Shown piece by piece: positions 1 through 8,139 of a stretch of 44,175 nt of DNA. The stretch is from Silvanigrellales bacterium. GTDB taxonomy: Bacteria; Bdellovibrionota_B; Oligoflexia; Silvanigrellales; Silvanigrellaceae. The notes beneath the pieces are model-generated. The model was given only the letters and a program-made list of their open reading frames with translations. It was not told the DNA's origin and did not search any database. The translations under genes and the position numbers were made by a program. The first letter of the stretch is position 1. Every line of letters begins with the position of its first letter. The stretch is taken from contig JADCJN010000192.1 of assembly GCA_020247005.1 (NCBI GenBank), positions 1 through 44,175 of the forward strand. The letters run 5' to 3'.

Positions 1-291
1 ACTCGGCTTCAGCGCTTCGCCTCATGTCGTTCGTCCTCATGGAGCGCGGCGACGACTGGGGCAGCTCGAAGCGTTACGTAACCTTTAACTGAACGACAGC
101 GGAGGGATGGCGAAAGTACAGACGCGAGGTTGCACTATCCGTTTTTACAGGGAGCGGGACAGAATCGCCGGGTAACTTCATGAGAATCACAGCCACTCAA
201 GGAGCCCTCCCTGCAACCGATACCCAGCCACTTCGGCTGTTGCTGTCGCAGTGGTGCGCCTCAGACGGGGCGGGAGAGGAGTGCCCTTCTC
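1..291. other. Left edge, no complete gene
   Basis: All three forward frames are open for the first ~80 bases. The frame beginning at base 3 runs to a TGA at 90-92 and would give a 29-residue C-terminus ending KRYVTFN, so the 3' end of an upstream plus-strand gene is possible but too short to identify. A 22-codon ORF starts at ATG 107 directly against a purine-rich stretch; I do not trust it. The rest appears to be leader for the gene at 292. Confidence 0.3.
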
Positions 292-645
292 ATGAAGAAG
301 GAAATTGATTCAAAAACCGAACAAAGTTCCGTTCTCATTCGCATATTTGTCTGTTTGGCGAGCCTGGTTCCAGCGTTCGTCTTCTTTGGGAACAACATTT
401 TTGTCGCCTTGTTTTCATGGGTTCTGCTTATCTTTCTCGCCAATCGTTTCACTGCCATGAAAACAGCCGTGTTTGTTCTTGCAACGGTTGGTACGTTCGT
501 CTTCGCTTTGCAGGTTCGAAAGTCGAACCAGTTGAAGAAAAGGGTCCAGGCCATTCAGCTCGAACAGCAGAAAAAGCCTGCAAAATGGGAAAAAGAGTAT
601 GAAAAAATTATGAGAGACACTTCGCAGCCGCGAAAAAAACAATAA
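292..645 (+). CDS. Small two- or three-helix membrane protein, unknown function
   Basis: A 117-residue protein that I do not recognise. After a charged N-terminus (MKKEIDSKTEQ) come hydrophobic segments at about residues 15-33, 35-50 and 56-75, then a Lys/Gln/Glu-rich cytoplasmic-looking tail (about 77-117) with helical character. The start is set by GGAGAGGAG at 273-281, ten bases before ATG. Base composition is more AT-rich than its neighbours, with Lys/Phe/Val-rich codons. It appears monocistronic. A small inner-membrane protein is the safest description. Confidence 0.7.
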   Translation: MKKEIDSKTEQSSVLIRIFVCLASLVPAFVFFGNNIFVALFSWVLLIFLANRFTAMKTAVFVLATVGTFVFALQVRKSNQLKKRVQAIQLEQQKKPAKWEKEYEKIMRDTSQPRKKQ

Positions 646-911
646 ATTCAAACCATTCCAATTCGCGAAGACTCGGCTCGCACGTTCTTTGTCTCAAGTT
701 CCAGGAAAAAGATCCGAACCAGCCATACAAGGGAACGTGCGGAGTTCGCCCTCTCACACAGGCACCACCGCTCAACCCACAAGGAGACTCGAAGCCAAAC
801 CACTAAGGTAACATACCGGGACATCGTGTAAAAATCGGCGGGCTCAAGTTTTAGCCAAGATATGCCGATATGGCGTTCGTGAGAGGACGAACGCACCCGG
901 AGGAAACCCCT
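646..911. other. Non-coding leader region with inverted repeats
   Basis: No convincing gene on either strand. There is a 9-bp perfect inverted repeat CGCACGTTC (679-687) / GAACGTGCG (733-741), and nearer the next gene a nested dyad ATCGGC (834-839) / GCCGAT (864-869) enclosing GGCT (841-844) / AGCC (853-856). These could be an operator or mRNA leader structure for the small gene at 912. The function is inferred only. Confidence 0.3.
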
Positions 912-1208
912 GTGAAAGCTCTCTTGAAATTTGCGTCCACCGCTCTTGCGGTGGCTGTGACCGTCCAAGGCACCTCGATGCATGAGGGTGGCGGCGCAAC
1001 AGAACTGTCGGCAGCAGCCCCAAACGAGCGCGCTCGGAGCGGAATGACACTCCAACGGTTTGCACTCGTGTCGCCTTTCGACGTGTACGGCCGTTACGCC
1101 TCGCGCCTGACTCGGCTGGAAGGCACCATGAGCCTCGGAACCGTCTTTGGTTCCGGTCTCGATGCGCTGCGTGGGGCGTCGGCGCCGGAAGCTCCTCCGC
1201 CCCCTTGA
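912..1208 (+). CDS. Small secreted protein, unknown function
   Basis: A 98-residue protein if it starts at GTG 912, which has GGAGGAAA at 899-906; an ATG at 870 is in frame but lacks a Shine-Dalgarno sequence and would bury the signal sequence. The N-terminus (MKALLKFASTALAVAVTV) looks like a Sec signal peptide. The mature part is short, has no Cys, and ends in a Pro/Ala tail (APEAPPPP). I recognise no domain. It lies upstream of the crotonase-like gene with a 45-bp gap and could be co-transcribed with it. Confidence 0.55.
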   Translation: MKALLKFASTALAVAVTVQGTSMHEGGGATELSAAAPNERARSGMTLQRFALVSPFDVYGRYASRLTRLEGTMSLGTVFGSGLDALRGASAPEAPPPP

Positions 1209-1253
1209 ATCACTGCCTCGCCTGGCGCATTGTTCCCGGCGAGGTTTTTCTTC

Positions 1254-2177
1254 ATGCTCAAGGGTTCCCACGCTCAGCTCCTGTGTGAAGGGCTCTCGCT
1301 TGTGCGGGTGTCCCAGGTTGTATTTCTCGTGTTCCATGCGCCCACTTCCCGCAATGCGATTGGAAGTGAAAAGGCAGCCGCTCTTGCCGATCTTGTGCGC
1401 TCAGACGCATTTGCCGCGCTCCTGGCCGAAAACAATGTGGGTGCTTTTGCCCTCGTGTCGAGCGTACCAAACGTCTTTCTCAGCGGTGGCGACATCCGAG
1501 AACTCGCACAAGAGAGGGAACCGCACGCGCAGACACTGACAGCGAACATGCGCGCCTTTTGCGCTGCTCTTCCCCACCTGTCGGTGCCCACGTTTTCACT
1601 CCTTGCAGGAAACGCCTACGGGGGCGGCGCAGAAGTCGCACTGGCCACCGATTTTCGCATGGCAGCCACGTTTCACCACACGACTTCAAACGTCGCGCTC
1701 CATTTCTGGCAGGCGAAGTGGGCTGTGCCAGGCGGGTGGCACGGCATGGCGCGCCTTTCAACGCTGTGCCCTGCTCTCGACGCACGGCGCGTCTCTCTCC
1801 TTTTTGCAGCCGCGCGGAGCATCGGATTCAGCGACTTGGTGCGTTTGGGCCTTTGCGATTTTCTGCCTCCCACACCAAATGCAGACGGCGAGGTCCCCCA
1901 CTCTCCAGGCGCTCTCGATTCTGTCACTTTCGGCACCGAGACGTCCGCGTTCACACTCCCTGCTTGGGCTTGGGGCTCACTCCATGCGTTTGCAGAAGGA
2001 TTTGTTGCATGCCCAGCCAAGCTCCGTGCCGACTTTTTGCGCCGCGAGGAGTTTGTGTCCGAGGTCGATGGTGAGGCTGGTGGCGACGCTGCTTTTTTTG
2101 AGCGGCACTGGATGCAAGACGACCACCGCGCTCGCCTTGCGGCCTTTGCCGCACGCAAATCAGGAGAATTCAAATGA
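1254..2177 (+). CDS. Enoyl-CoA hydratase/isomerase (crotonase) family protein
   Basis: A 307-residue crotonase-fold protein. The oxyanion-hole elements are clear: SGGDIREL at about 77-84 and GNAYGGGAEVAL at about 119-130. The Glu that corresponds to the first catalytic Glu of enoyl-CoA hydratase is present (GGGAE, ~127). The second catalytic position, normally in a Q-P-E...PG-GG motif, reads FWQAKWAVPGG, so Lys replaces Glu. Ordinary hydratase activity is therefore doubtful; isomerase, decarboxylase or thioesterase-like chemistry is possible. ATG 1254 follows GAGG by nine bases; an upstream TTG at 1230 is less likely. Its stop overlaps the next start (ATGA, 2174-2177), so translation is coupled. 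Confidence 0.85.
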   Translation: MLKGSHAQLLCEGLSLVRVSQVVFLVFHAPTSRNAIGSEKAAALADLVRSDAFAALLAENNVGAFALVSSVPNVFLSGGDIRELAQEREPHAQTLTANMRAFCAALPHLSVPTFSLLAGNAYGGGAEVALATDFRMAATFHHTTSNVALHFWQAKWAVPGGWHGMARLSTLCPALDARRVSLLFAAARSIGFSDLVRLGLCDFLPPTPNADGEVPHSPGALDSVTFGTETSAFTLPAWAWGSLHAFAEGFVACPAKLRADFLRREEFVSEVDGEAGGDAAFFERHWMQDDHRARLAAFAARKSGEFK

Positions 2178-2404
2178 CGCTTCGACCCGGCTTCTGGGTG
2201 TCTACCTCTTGCGTGGCCATGAGTGTGCTGAGTTGTGGCGTGAAAGCGCCTCCCTCCCCTTTTCTTGATGGCCCGCCCCCAAGGTACCAAGCAGAAGTGG
2301 ACGCACGCAAAGGGGTTCCCTCAGCAAGTCCGGCCGCGACTCCGGCCGCGACTCCGGTCGCGACGCCCACTCCCCTTTCCGCCAAGGAGTCTGCGCCACC
2401 ATGA
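2174..2404 (+). CDS. Small predicted lipoprotein with Pro/Ala/Thr tail
   Basis: A 76-residue protein whose N-terminus carries a type II signal peptide with lipobox LSC (SVLSCG, Cys ~21). The mature part ends in a low-complexity tail built on repeats of Ala-Ala-Thr-Pro, encoded by near-identical 12-bp units at about 2330-2366. It overlaps by four bases both the crotonase-like gene upstream (2174-2177) and the nitronate monooxygenase-like gene downstream (2401-2404), so it sits inside a tightly coupled three-gene unit. A lipoprotein between two acyl-CoA-type enzymes is odd. I recognise no domain. Confidence 0.6.
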   Translation: MTLRPGFWVSTSCVAMSVLSCGVKAPPSPFLDGPPPRYQAEVDARKGVPSASPAATPAATPVATPTPLSAKESAPP

Positions 2405-3363
2405 CAAACGCCATTCGGTCGCGTTTTGCAGGAAATGTTGTTTGCAAATTGCTTGGCACCGAGCTCCCCTTCGTGCAGGCAGGCATGGTTTGGGTGAGCG
2501 GGGGAAAGCTTGCCGCCGCAGCGTCTGAGGCAGGTGTACTGGGCCTCGTGGGAGCCGGGAGCATGAAGCCAGAGCTTCTGCGAAATCACATTCGCAAAGC
2601 GAGGTCTCTGACAACGAAACCCTTCGGCGTGAATGTGCCTTTGCTCTACCACGATGTGGAAAACCAGCTGGAGGTGGTGGTGGAAGAGGGTGTGAAAATC
2701 CTGTTCACAAGCGCCGGTTCTCCAAAGAAGTACACTCGCTTTCTGAAAGAGAAGGGCTGCACAGTGGTGCACGTCGCGAGCACGCCCGACCTCGCGCTGA
2801 AGTGCCAGGAGGCCGGTGTCGATGCCGTGGTGGTGGAAGGCTTTGAGGCGGGAGGTCACAACGGCCGCGACGAACTCACGACGCTCGTGTTGTTGCAGCA
2901 ACTTTTAGGGCGTCTCTCGGTTCCCCTCATCGCGGCCGGAGGGTTCGGCACAGGCGCCAGCCTGGCCGCCGCCTTCGCCTTGGGAGCTCAGGGCGTGCAA
3001 ATGGGTACGGTTTTCGCGGCGACCCAAGAAAGCTCGGCGCACCCGGCCTTCAAAGAGGCCATGACGCGCGCGAGCACCACCTCGACGTTTCTCCGGCTCA
3101 AGAAACACGTGCCCGTCCGCCTTCTCGAGAATGCGTTTGCCCGGAGCATCGCCGACGCCGAGGCGCGCGGGGCTTCCCGAGAGGAGCTCGAGGCCTTGTT
3201 GGGCAAAGGACGCGCCCGCAAAGGCATGTTGGAGGGCGATCTCGAGCAAGGTGAATTGGAGGTGGGGCAGATTGTCAGTGAAATTGAGGACGTTCCAACG
3301 TGCCAAGAACTCGTGGATCGCCTCCTCGTCCAGTACTCGCAAGCAACCGCTCGCATCCCCTGA
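2401..3363 (+). CDS. Nitronate monooxygenase / FabK-like FMN enzyme
   Basis: A 320-residue TIM-barrel flavoprotein of the nitronate monooxygenase (2-nitropropane dioxygenase) / FabK enoyl-ACP reductase II superfamily. Landmarks are the N-terminal PFVQAGMVWVSGG (23-35), GVNVPLL (76-82), the GFEAGGHNG motif with the likely catalytic His ~153, IAAGGFGTG (177-185) and GAQGVQMGT (195-203), the last two being FMN phosphate-binding. The family either oxidises nitronates or reduces trans-2-enoyl-ACP using NAD(P)H. Coupling to a crotonase-like gene leans towards acyl metabolism, but sequence alone does not separate the two. The start overlaps the upstream stop (ATGA). Confidence 0.85.
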   Translation: MTNAIRSRFAGNVVCKLLGTELPFVQAGMVWVSGGKLAAAASEAGVLGLVGAGSMKPELLRNHIRKARSLTTKPFGVNVPLLYHDVENQLEVVVEEGVKILFTSAGSPKKYTRFLKEKGCTVVHVASTPDLALKCQEAGVDAVVVEGFEAGGHNGRDELTTLVLLQQLLGRLSVPLIAAGGFGTGASLAAAFALGAQGVQMGTVFAATQESSAHPAFKEAMTRASTTSTFLRLKKHVPVRLLENAFARSIADAEARGASREELEALLGKGRARKGMLEGDLEQGELEVGQIVSEIEDVPTCQELVDRLLVQYSQATARIP

Positions 3364-3557
3364 ATCCTTCTAGACTTCCCTCTTTAATTTCACACAATTT
3401 CATTAAAAAATATGTGAATTAAAAACCAACTTTTTCAACCCCACAGCCACTTTCTCGTCGAACATTCGAGCAAGCCAAGCCCTCAATACGCCTGAAATTC
3501 TTCAGACGGAGGAAAATTCTGCCTCAAGCTCTTCCTGGCAGCGACGAATTGCCCAGT

Positions 3558-3599
3558 GCAAAGGTTGCCGGGGCGTGCGGGCTCCCGACCGGCCTTTGC
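3558..3599 (+). promoter_or_regulatory. Hairpin in flagellin mRNA leader
   Basis: GCAAAGGTTG at 3558-3567 pairs with the complementary stretch ending at 3599 (10 bp including two G-U pairs). After a small internal loop, about five more G-C-rich pairs close a ~9-nt loop. It ends 25 bases before the flagellin ATG, leaving AAGGGAGAGA exposed as ribosome-binding site. It could stabilise the message or be a regulator target. I searched 3364-3557 for a sigma-28 box and did not find a good one; that region is AT-rich around 3385-3432. Confidence 0.4.
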
Positions 3600-3624
3600 G
3601 TCCGTGACCAAAGGGAGAGACACG

Positions 3625-4539
3625 ATGGGCTTGCGCATCCAGACGAACACACCGGCACTTGGCGCTCAAAGAAACTTGAGCATTTCGAACGAAACGGTGA
3701 ACCAGTCGATGGAAAAATTGGCGTCGGGTTATCGCATCAATAAAGCGGCTGACGACGCCGCAGGTCTCGCCGTGAGCGAAAAATTGAAAGCTGACGTCCG
3801 TGGCTTGAACATGGCCAAAAGAAATGCCAACGACGGCATTTCCTTGATTCAGACCGCGGAAGGGGGCCTCAATGAAGTGGGCAACATTCTGTCGCGCTTG
3901 CGCGAACTTTCGGTGCAGGGTGCATCCGACACCATTGGCGACACTGAGCGAGGTTTCCTGAATAAGGAATTCAGCCAACTCAAAGACGAAATTACGCGAA
4001 TCGCAAAGACGACCGAGTTTAACGGAACAAGGCTTCTATTGGGCGAAAGCGAACGTGAAGAGTCGCTCAACAGCAAAGGAAACACTTTTCCTCTGGAAAT
4101 TCAGATTGGAAAAGACTACTACGCCGACGCCGACAACGTTGAAAACGCGCAAACGGTAAACACGATGCGCATCGACCTGCGTGAAATCGACGCATCTATT
4201 GGCGAAACGGGCCTTGCCCTTGGTGAAGGAGACGAAGGCATCAAGGTGTCCGACAAGGTGTCTTCGCAAGGGTCTCTCTCGACGCTCGACTCCGCCATTT
4301 CCAGAGTGAGTGGTTACCGCGCGACTTTGGGAGCGTTGCAAAGCCGACTCCAATCTTCCATCAACAACCTCTCTATTCAGTCGGAAAACTATTCCGCCGC
4401 AAACAGCCGCGTGCGCGATACCGATTTCGCGGAAGAAACGGCAAAGCTCACCCAAGGCCAAATCATCAAGCAGTCAGGCATTGCAGTGCTTTCTCAAAGC
4501 AATCAGCTGCCACAAGCGGCACTTCGCTTGCTCGGCTAA
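3625..4539 (+). CDS. fliC: Flagellin
   Basis: A 304-residue flagellin, the filament subunit exported through the flagellar type III apparatus. The conserved N-terminal D0/D1 region is complete (GLRIQTNTPALGAQRNL, then SGYRINKAADDAAGLAVSE), and so is the C-terminal D1/D0 region (RDTDFAEETAKLTQ...LSQSNQLPQAALRLLG). The central part (about 165-225) is short, so no large D2/D3 surface domains are present. ATG 3625 is chosen because the conserved MGLRIQTN begins there and AAGGGAGAGA lies just upstream; an in-frame upstream extension has no family support. It is monocistronic, followed by a strong terminator. Only one copy is in the window. Confidence 0.97.
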   Translation: MGLRIQTNTPALGAQRNLSISNETVNQSMEKLASGYRINKAADDAAGLAVSEKLKADVRGLNMAKRNANDGISLIQTAEGGLNEVGNILSRLRELSVQGASDTIGDTERGFLNKEFSQLKDEITRIAKTTEFNGTRLLLGESEREESLNSKGNTFPLEIQIGKDYYADADNVENAQTVNTMRIDLREIDASIGETGLALGEGDEGIKVSDKVSSQGSLSTLDSAISRVSGYRATLGALQSRLQSSINNLSIQSENYSAANSRVRDTDFAEETAKLTQGQIIKQSGIAVLSQSNQLPQAALRLLG

Positions 4540-4561
4540 CTTCCCTCAGGCAGGTTAGAGA

Positions 4562-4612
4562 ACCGAGGCCACCCCCACACCCTTTTTGCAGGGGCGGGAG
4601 GGTGGCCTCGGT
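4562..4612 (+). terminator. Terminator after flagellin gene
   Basis: A perfect 13-bp stem, ACCGAGGCCACCC (4562-4574) with its complement at 4600-4612, lies 22 bases after the flagellin stop. It is followed by GCGTGTTTC, a weak U-tract. It fits an intrinsic terminator for the abundant flagellin transcript. Confidence 0.75.
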
Positions 4613-4659
4613 GCGTGTTTCATTGCGCACGCCCTTCACTGCCGGCCTTGGGAGTTCTC

Positions 4660-5220
4660 ATGCGTTCACGTTTCTTTTCCCTCGCTTTGATTCTTGTTGG
4701 AGCCTCGTCACTCTCGTTCCCTTTTGTTTCGCCGTCGGCAGTTGCGGCATCAAGACCCCTGAAAGTGGGAGACAAAGCTCCAGGCTTCACCACAACGCAA
4801 GACGATGGCAGCGAGTTCCTCCTGGCAAGCCGGAAAGACAAGGGCTGGACGGTGCTCTATTTCTACCCCAAGGCCGAAACCCCAGGGTGCACGGCACAGG
4901 CCTGCGCCTTTCGCGACAGCGTCAAACTCATTCGTGCCAAGAATGCTGAAGTCTACGGTGTGAGCACGGACAGTCCTGCGAAGCTTGCAGCATTCCGAAA
5001 GAAGCACAACCTTAATTTTCCGCTCCTTTCCGATGAAAACGCAAAAGTCGTGAGCTTGTATGGCGTCAAGATGCCCGTGGTGGACATCGCGAAACGCTGG
5101 ACCTTCCTCATTGACCCTCAGTTGAACGTGCGCTGGATAGACAATGCCGTTGACCCTGCAAGAGACGCAGCCAACGTCGCCACCAAACTCGCCGAATTGC
5201 AGGCCTCAAAAGTCGAATGA
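4660..5220 (+). CDS. Secreted peroxiredoxin, PrxQ/BCP type
   Basis: A 186-residue thioredoxin-fold peroxidase that reduces peroxides with thiol electrons. The peroxidatic Cys is in TPGCTAQAC (Cys ~77), with a second Cys five residues later (~82), the arrangement of PrxQ/BCP enzymes that form an intramolecular disulfide. Upstream is VLYFYPKAETPG; downstream is GVSTDS and the FPLLSDEN motif. An N-terminal signal peptide (MRSRFFSLALILVGASS, likely cleavage after AVAA) indicates a periplasmic location. ATG 4660 is chosen because it starts the signal peptide, with GGGAG nearby. Confidence 0.9.
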   Translation: MRSRFFSLALILVGASSLSFPFVSPSAVAASRPLKVGDKAPGFTTTQDDGSEFLLASRKDKGWTVLYFYPKAETPGCTAQACAFRDSVKLIRAKNAEVYGVSTDSPAKLAAFRKKHNLNFPLLSDENAKVVSLYGVKMPVVDIAKRWTFLIDPQLNVRWIDNAVDPARDAANVATKLAELQASKVE

Positions 5221-5400
5221 AACAACAAGTCGACCTTTCTCATCGAACCAAAGGCGGCTTTTCTTAGTTATTCAATCGACTGAAATGACTACGGACACGC
5301 GAATATTTTTTGAAAAAACAATCGCAAGTGTCCAATATTACGGTCAAGAGCGTGCAAAGACTGCCGAGACTCCCTTCGTGACGGAACGGAGGATTTCGAC

Positions 5401-8139
5401 GTGGCAGATTCCACAAGCGTTTCACTCTTCATTATGTTTTACAGCGGACTCGTGGTGCTCATCGCGGGTGGCGCGCTGGCGATGTACTTGGGGCAGGTGA
5501 CGGGCTTCAAGTCGAACATGCGGGGCATCCTGTCGGACCTTGGCGACGGCTCGCAGTTCCGTACGTTCACGGTCGACACGGGGGCACAGCTGCAAGGCAT
5601 CTTCAGCCGCATACCCGCCATGGCCTTCTGTTTCCAAAGCTACTTTCAGGCTCTTATTCCGCCTCAGCCGCCTTACGACCAGTACTTTCGGAGCGGGCGA
5701 GAAGCCACACACACTTTCGATCGCGACTTCATTTTGAAGACGTCGCTTGGACTGCGGGTTTTCAATGCCCTTCCCTCCATTCTTGTGTCCTTGGGAACTC
5801 TGGGAACCATTGTCGGGCTTGCATTGAGCATCTCTTCTGCGCAGCCGCTTCTTCAACAGGCGGACGCGAAGTCGCTTGGCGAAATGGTGAGCATGCTCTT
5901 CGAAGTGGGAGCGAAGGCCTTCTGGCCCGCCGCGTTGGGAATTGCGGGCGCGCTGACGTTTCTCATCGTCGAGCGCATTCAAACCTCGCAGTCGTCCGAC
6001 ATGATCCAGGCCGTCACCATGATCTTGGACTCGGGCCTCACACCAAAAACAATCGAGCAAATTGCCTCAACGTCACTGACTGAACTCCGCATGACGCACA
6101 AAACCCTGCTTGAGTTTACGTCCAACTATTTTGAAACCCTCCAACGAACCGTCGGAGGCTTGATTTCGAAAAAAGGCCACACCGTGGAAGAGTTGCTCAG
6201 CACAACTGCAACCACTTATCTTGTCCCCATGCACCAAGAACTCTCCGCTTTCCGTGGCGAGACGGCCTCGCATTTCGAGAGTTTCCGTCAGTCCGTCTCC
6301 GAGTTTATGGAGCGCCTGTTCCAGGACGTGGAAACGGCTCGAACACTTCTTAGAGAAGAAATCGCACAAACGCGCTTAGACGTTGGCGAGCGTTTGACCG
6401 CGCTCAACACCACAGTGGTCGCCAGTGTTTCCGGTGTGGAAGAGAGTTTGAGGCAGGCCGTGAAGATTCTTCACGACAGTCAAGACGTCGCGCGCACCGG
6501 CGTCGTCTCAAAGCTCGACTGGTTGCGTGCTGAAATCGACATTCTCTCCCAAGGCATGCAGGCTGCTGACGAACGGCTCTTTGAGCGCCTTCTGGGCACT
6601 CTTGGCGACACGTCGAACCTTCTGAAAGAAGAACTCGAGCACCTGCGCCTCACGGTGTCGACGGAGTTTGCCAATATCGACATTCCTTCGCTGCACATGC
6701 GGACAGCAAACATTGCGCACAACCTCGCGGGCATTCACGCGGTGGTCACTGGCAACGCGGCCGAAACACGCTCGCTTCGCGACTCGTTTGGCAATTATTC
6801 CAACCAAGCCGCTTCGGAATGGGCGTCTCTTGGAGAACGCAATGCGAACCGAGATGAGCAATGGCGCCAACACGAAAACGACTGGCGCACTGAAACGACC
6901 GAGGTGCGTGACGTATTGTCGCAACAGCTTGGAGCACAGGCCGAACTTACGCAGACACTTCTGGCCCAGCTGCGCGACAGCGCCCAAATCATGGCCGCTG
7001 ACATGCACCAGTCGACGAAGGTGATGGAAGAGATTGTCGCTGTTGACATGGGCAAGCAAACCAAGCTTTTGGAAGCCATTCACGATCGCGTGGGCATGCA
7101 AGGCAACAGACTTGCAGAAACAGTGCTCAGCGTGGGCGAAGACATTTCGCACCGTGTCGACCTCGTTGCCACGGTGCTTGTGGGCGAAGGCATCACGTCC
7201 GATGCTGAACTCTCGCCATTCCTCAACGAAGTCCGCGAGAAGCTCCACAAATGGGCCCCCGAGACCACGTACAACGAAATGCGCATGCGACTGAAGGAAT
7301 TCTCGGTCGACAAGCGCCTCAAGGAAGGCGAAGACAGGCGCGGCGTTGCGCGCGCCGAGTCCGAAGGCACAAAACGTATTGAAGTCCGCACAGGCCTTGT
7401 GCAGCGCGTCAGTCAACTTCATTCTGAAGTCAAAGACGACGTGCAGAAGGTTGAGGCTGCAGTGCGCGATGACATGAACCGAGTCGCCGATTCTTTGAAA
7501 GACCAAGCCAGTTCTCTCAGCGGCCAAGTAGATTCCATTCGCGGCCAGGTGGAGTCCGTGTCCGGCGACATGGGTCAGAGGCTCGAGGATGTCGTGAAAC
7601 GCATGAGCCAACGCATCGATAAAATTGGCCGCCGCATCGATGCCCGCATGGACGACATCAGCGAACGCGTCGCTTCAATCAGTGAGAGGGTGGCCGATGA
7701 ACTTCACGTGATAGGCGACGAAGTCGACGCCATCGCCTCGAACGTCGACATGCGACGCATCGATCGCACCATGGACGACATGGCCGAAGAACTGCGCGGC
7801 ATTTCGGGCTATCTGGAAGAAATGCCACTTTCATCGATTAAAGTTGTGAACATGCGCAAGTCGATGCTCAAACCTCGTGGAACCAGGTCTCGCCCCGAAG
7901 GCGGTGCCCTGGGATCACGGCCACGGAACGAAACAAGACGAGATGTTCACGGGGAAGGCAGTTACGGCGGACAAGACGAATACGATGACGAAGAGGTTCT
8001 TTCCTACGGTCACGACGATGTTTACGACGATGGCTACGACCGTTCCGTACGCGACTCCGTGGACCAAACTTCACGACGACGCCAGCGTGAGAGGCTCGCC
8101 AGGCCTGGCAGCAGTCGACGTCGCGGGAGGGCTTCATGA
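5401..8139 (+). CDS. ZorA-like MotA/ExbB-type channel with giant coiled-coil tail
   Basis: A 912-residue membrane protein. Transmembrane segments fall at about 7-31, 119-146 and 171-191. The second contains LGTLGTIVGL (131-140), the typical MotA/TolQ/ExbB proton-channel motif, and the third begins AKAFWPAALGIAGALTF. From about 220 to 790 the protein is almost uninterrupted charged heptad-like helix (a long coiled coil), then an Asp/Tyr-rich stretch (~860-885) and an Arg-rich end. A MotA-like head plus very long cytoplasmic tail, coupled to an OmpA-domain gene, is the layout of ZorA in Zorya antiphage systems, though this one is longer than usual. GTG 5401 has GGAGGA at 5388-5393. Next gene overlaps by ATGA. 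A chemosensory or envelope-scaffold role is an alternative. Confidence 0.7.
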   Translation: MADSTSVSLFIMFYSGLVVLIAGGALAMYLGQVTGFKSNMRGILSDLGDGSQFRTFTVDTGAQLQGIFSRIPAMAFCFQSYFQALIPPQPPYDQYFRSGREATHTFDRDFILKTSLGLRVFNALPSILVSLGTLGTIVGLALSISSAQPLLQQADAKSLGEMVSMLFEVGAKAFWPAALGIAGALTFLIVERIQTSQSSDMIQAVTMILDSGLTPKTIEQIASTSLTELRMTHKTLLEFTSNYFETLQRTVGGLISKKGHTVEELLSTTATTYLVPMHQELSAFRGETASHFESFRQSVSEFMERLFQDVETARTLLREEIAQTRLDVGERLTALNTTVVASVSGVEESLRQAVKILHDSQDVARTGVVSKLDWLRAEIDILSQGMQAADERLFERLLGTLGDTSNLLKEELEHLRLTVSTEFANIDIPSLHMRTANIAHNLAGIHAVVTGNAAETRSLRDSFGNYSNQAASEWASLGERNANRDEQWRQHENDWRTETTEVRDVLSQQLGAQAELTQTLLAQLRDSAQIMAADMHQSTKVMEEIVAVDMGKQTKLLEAIHDRVGMQGNRLAETVLSVGEDISHRVDLVATVLVGEGITSDAELSPFLNEVREKLHKWAPETTYNEMRMRLKEFSVDKRLKEGEDRRGVARAESEGTKRIEVRTGLVQRVSQLHSEVKDDVQKVEAAVRDDMNRVADSLKDQASSLSGQVDSIRGQVESVSGDMGQRLEDVVKRMSQRIDKIGRRIDARMDDISERVASISERVADELHVIGDEVDAIASNVDMRRIDRTMDDMAEELRGISGYLEEMPLSSIKVVNMRKSMLKPRGTRSRPEGGALGSRPRNETRRDVHGEGSYGGQDEYDDEEVLSYGHDDVYDDGYDRSVRDSVDQTSRRRQRERLARPGSSRRRGRAS

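Noticed and set aside
107..175. 22-codon ORF near the left edge
   Set aside because: The purine stretch touches the ATG with no spacing, and the peptide resembles nothing.
6508..7611. 367-codon minus-strand open frame
   Set aside because: Antisense to the coiled-coil region of the ZorA-like gene, His/Leu/Ala-rich from reverse-read codons.
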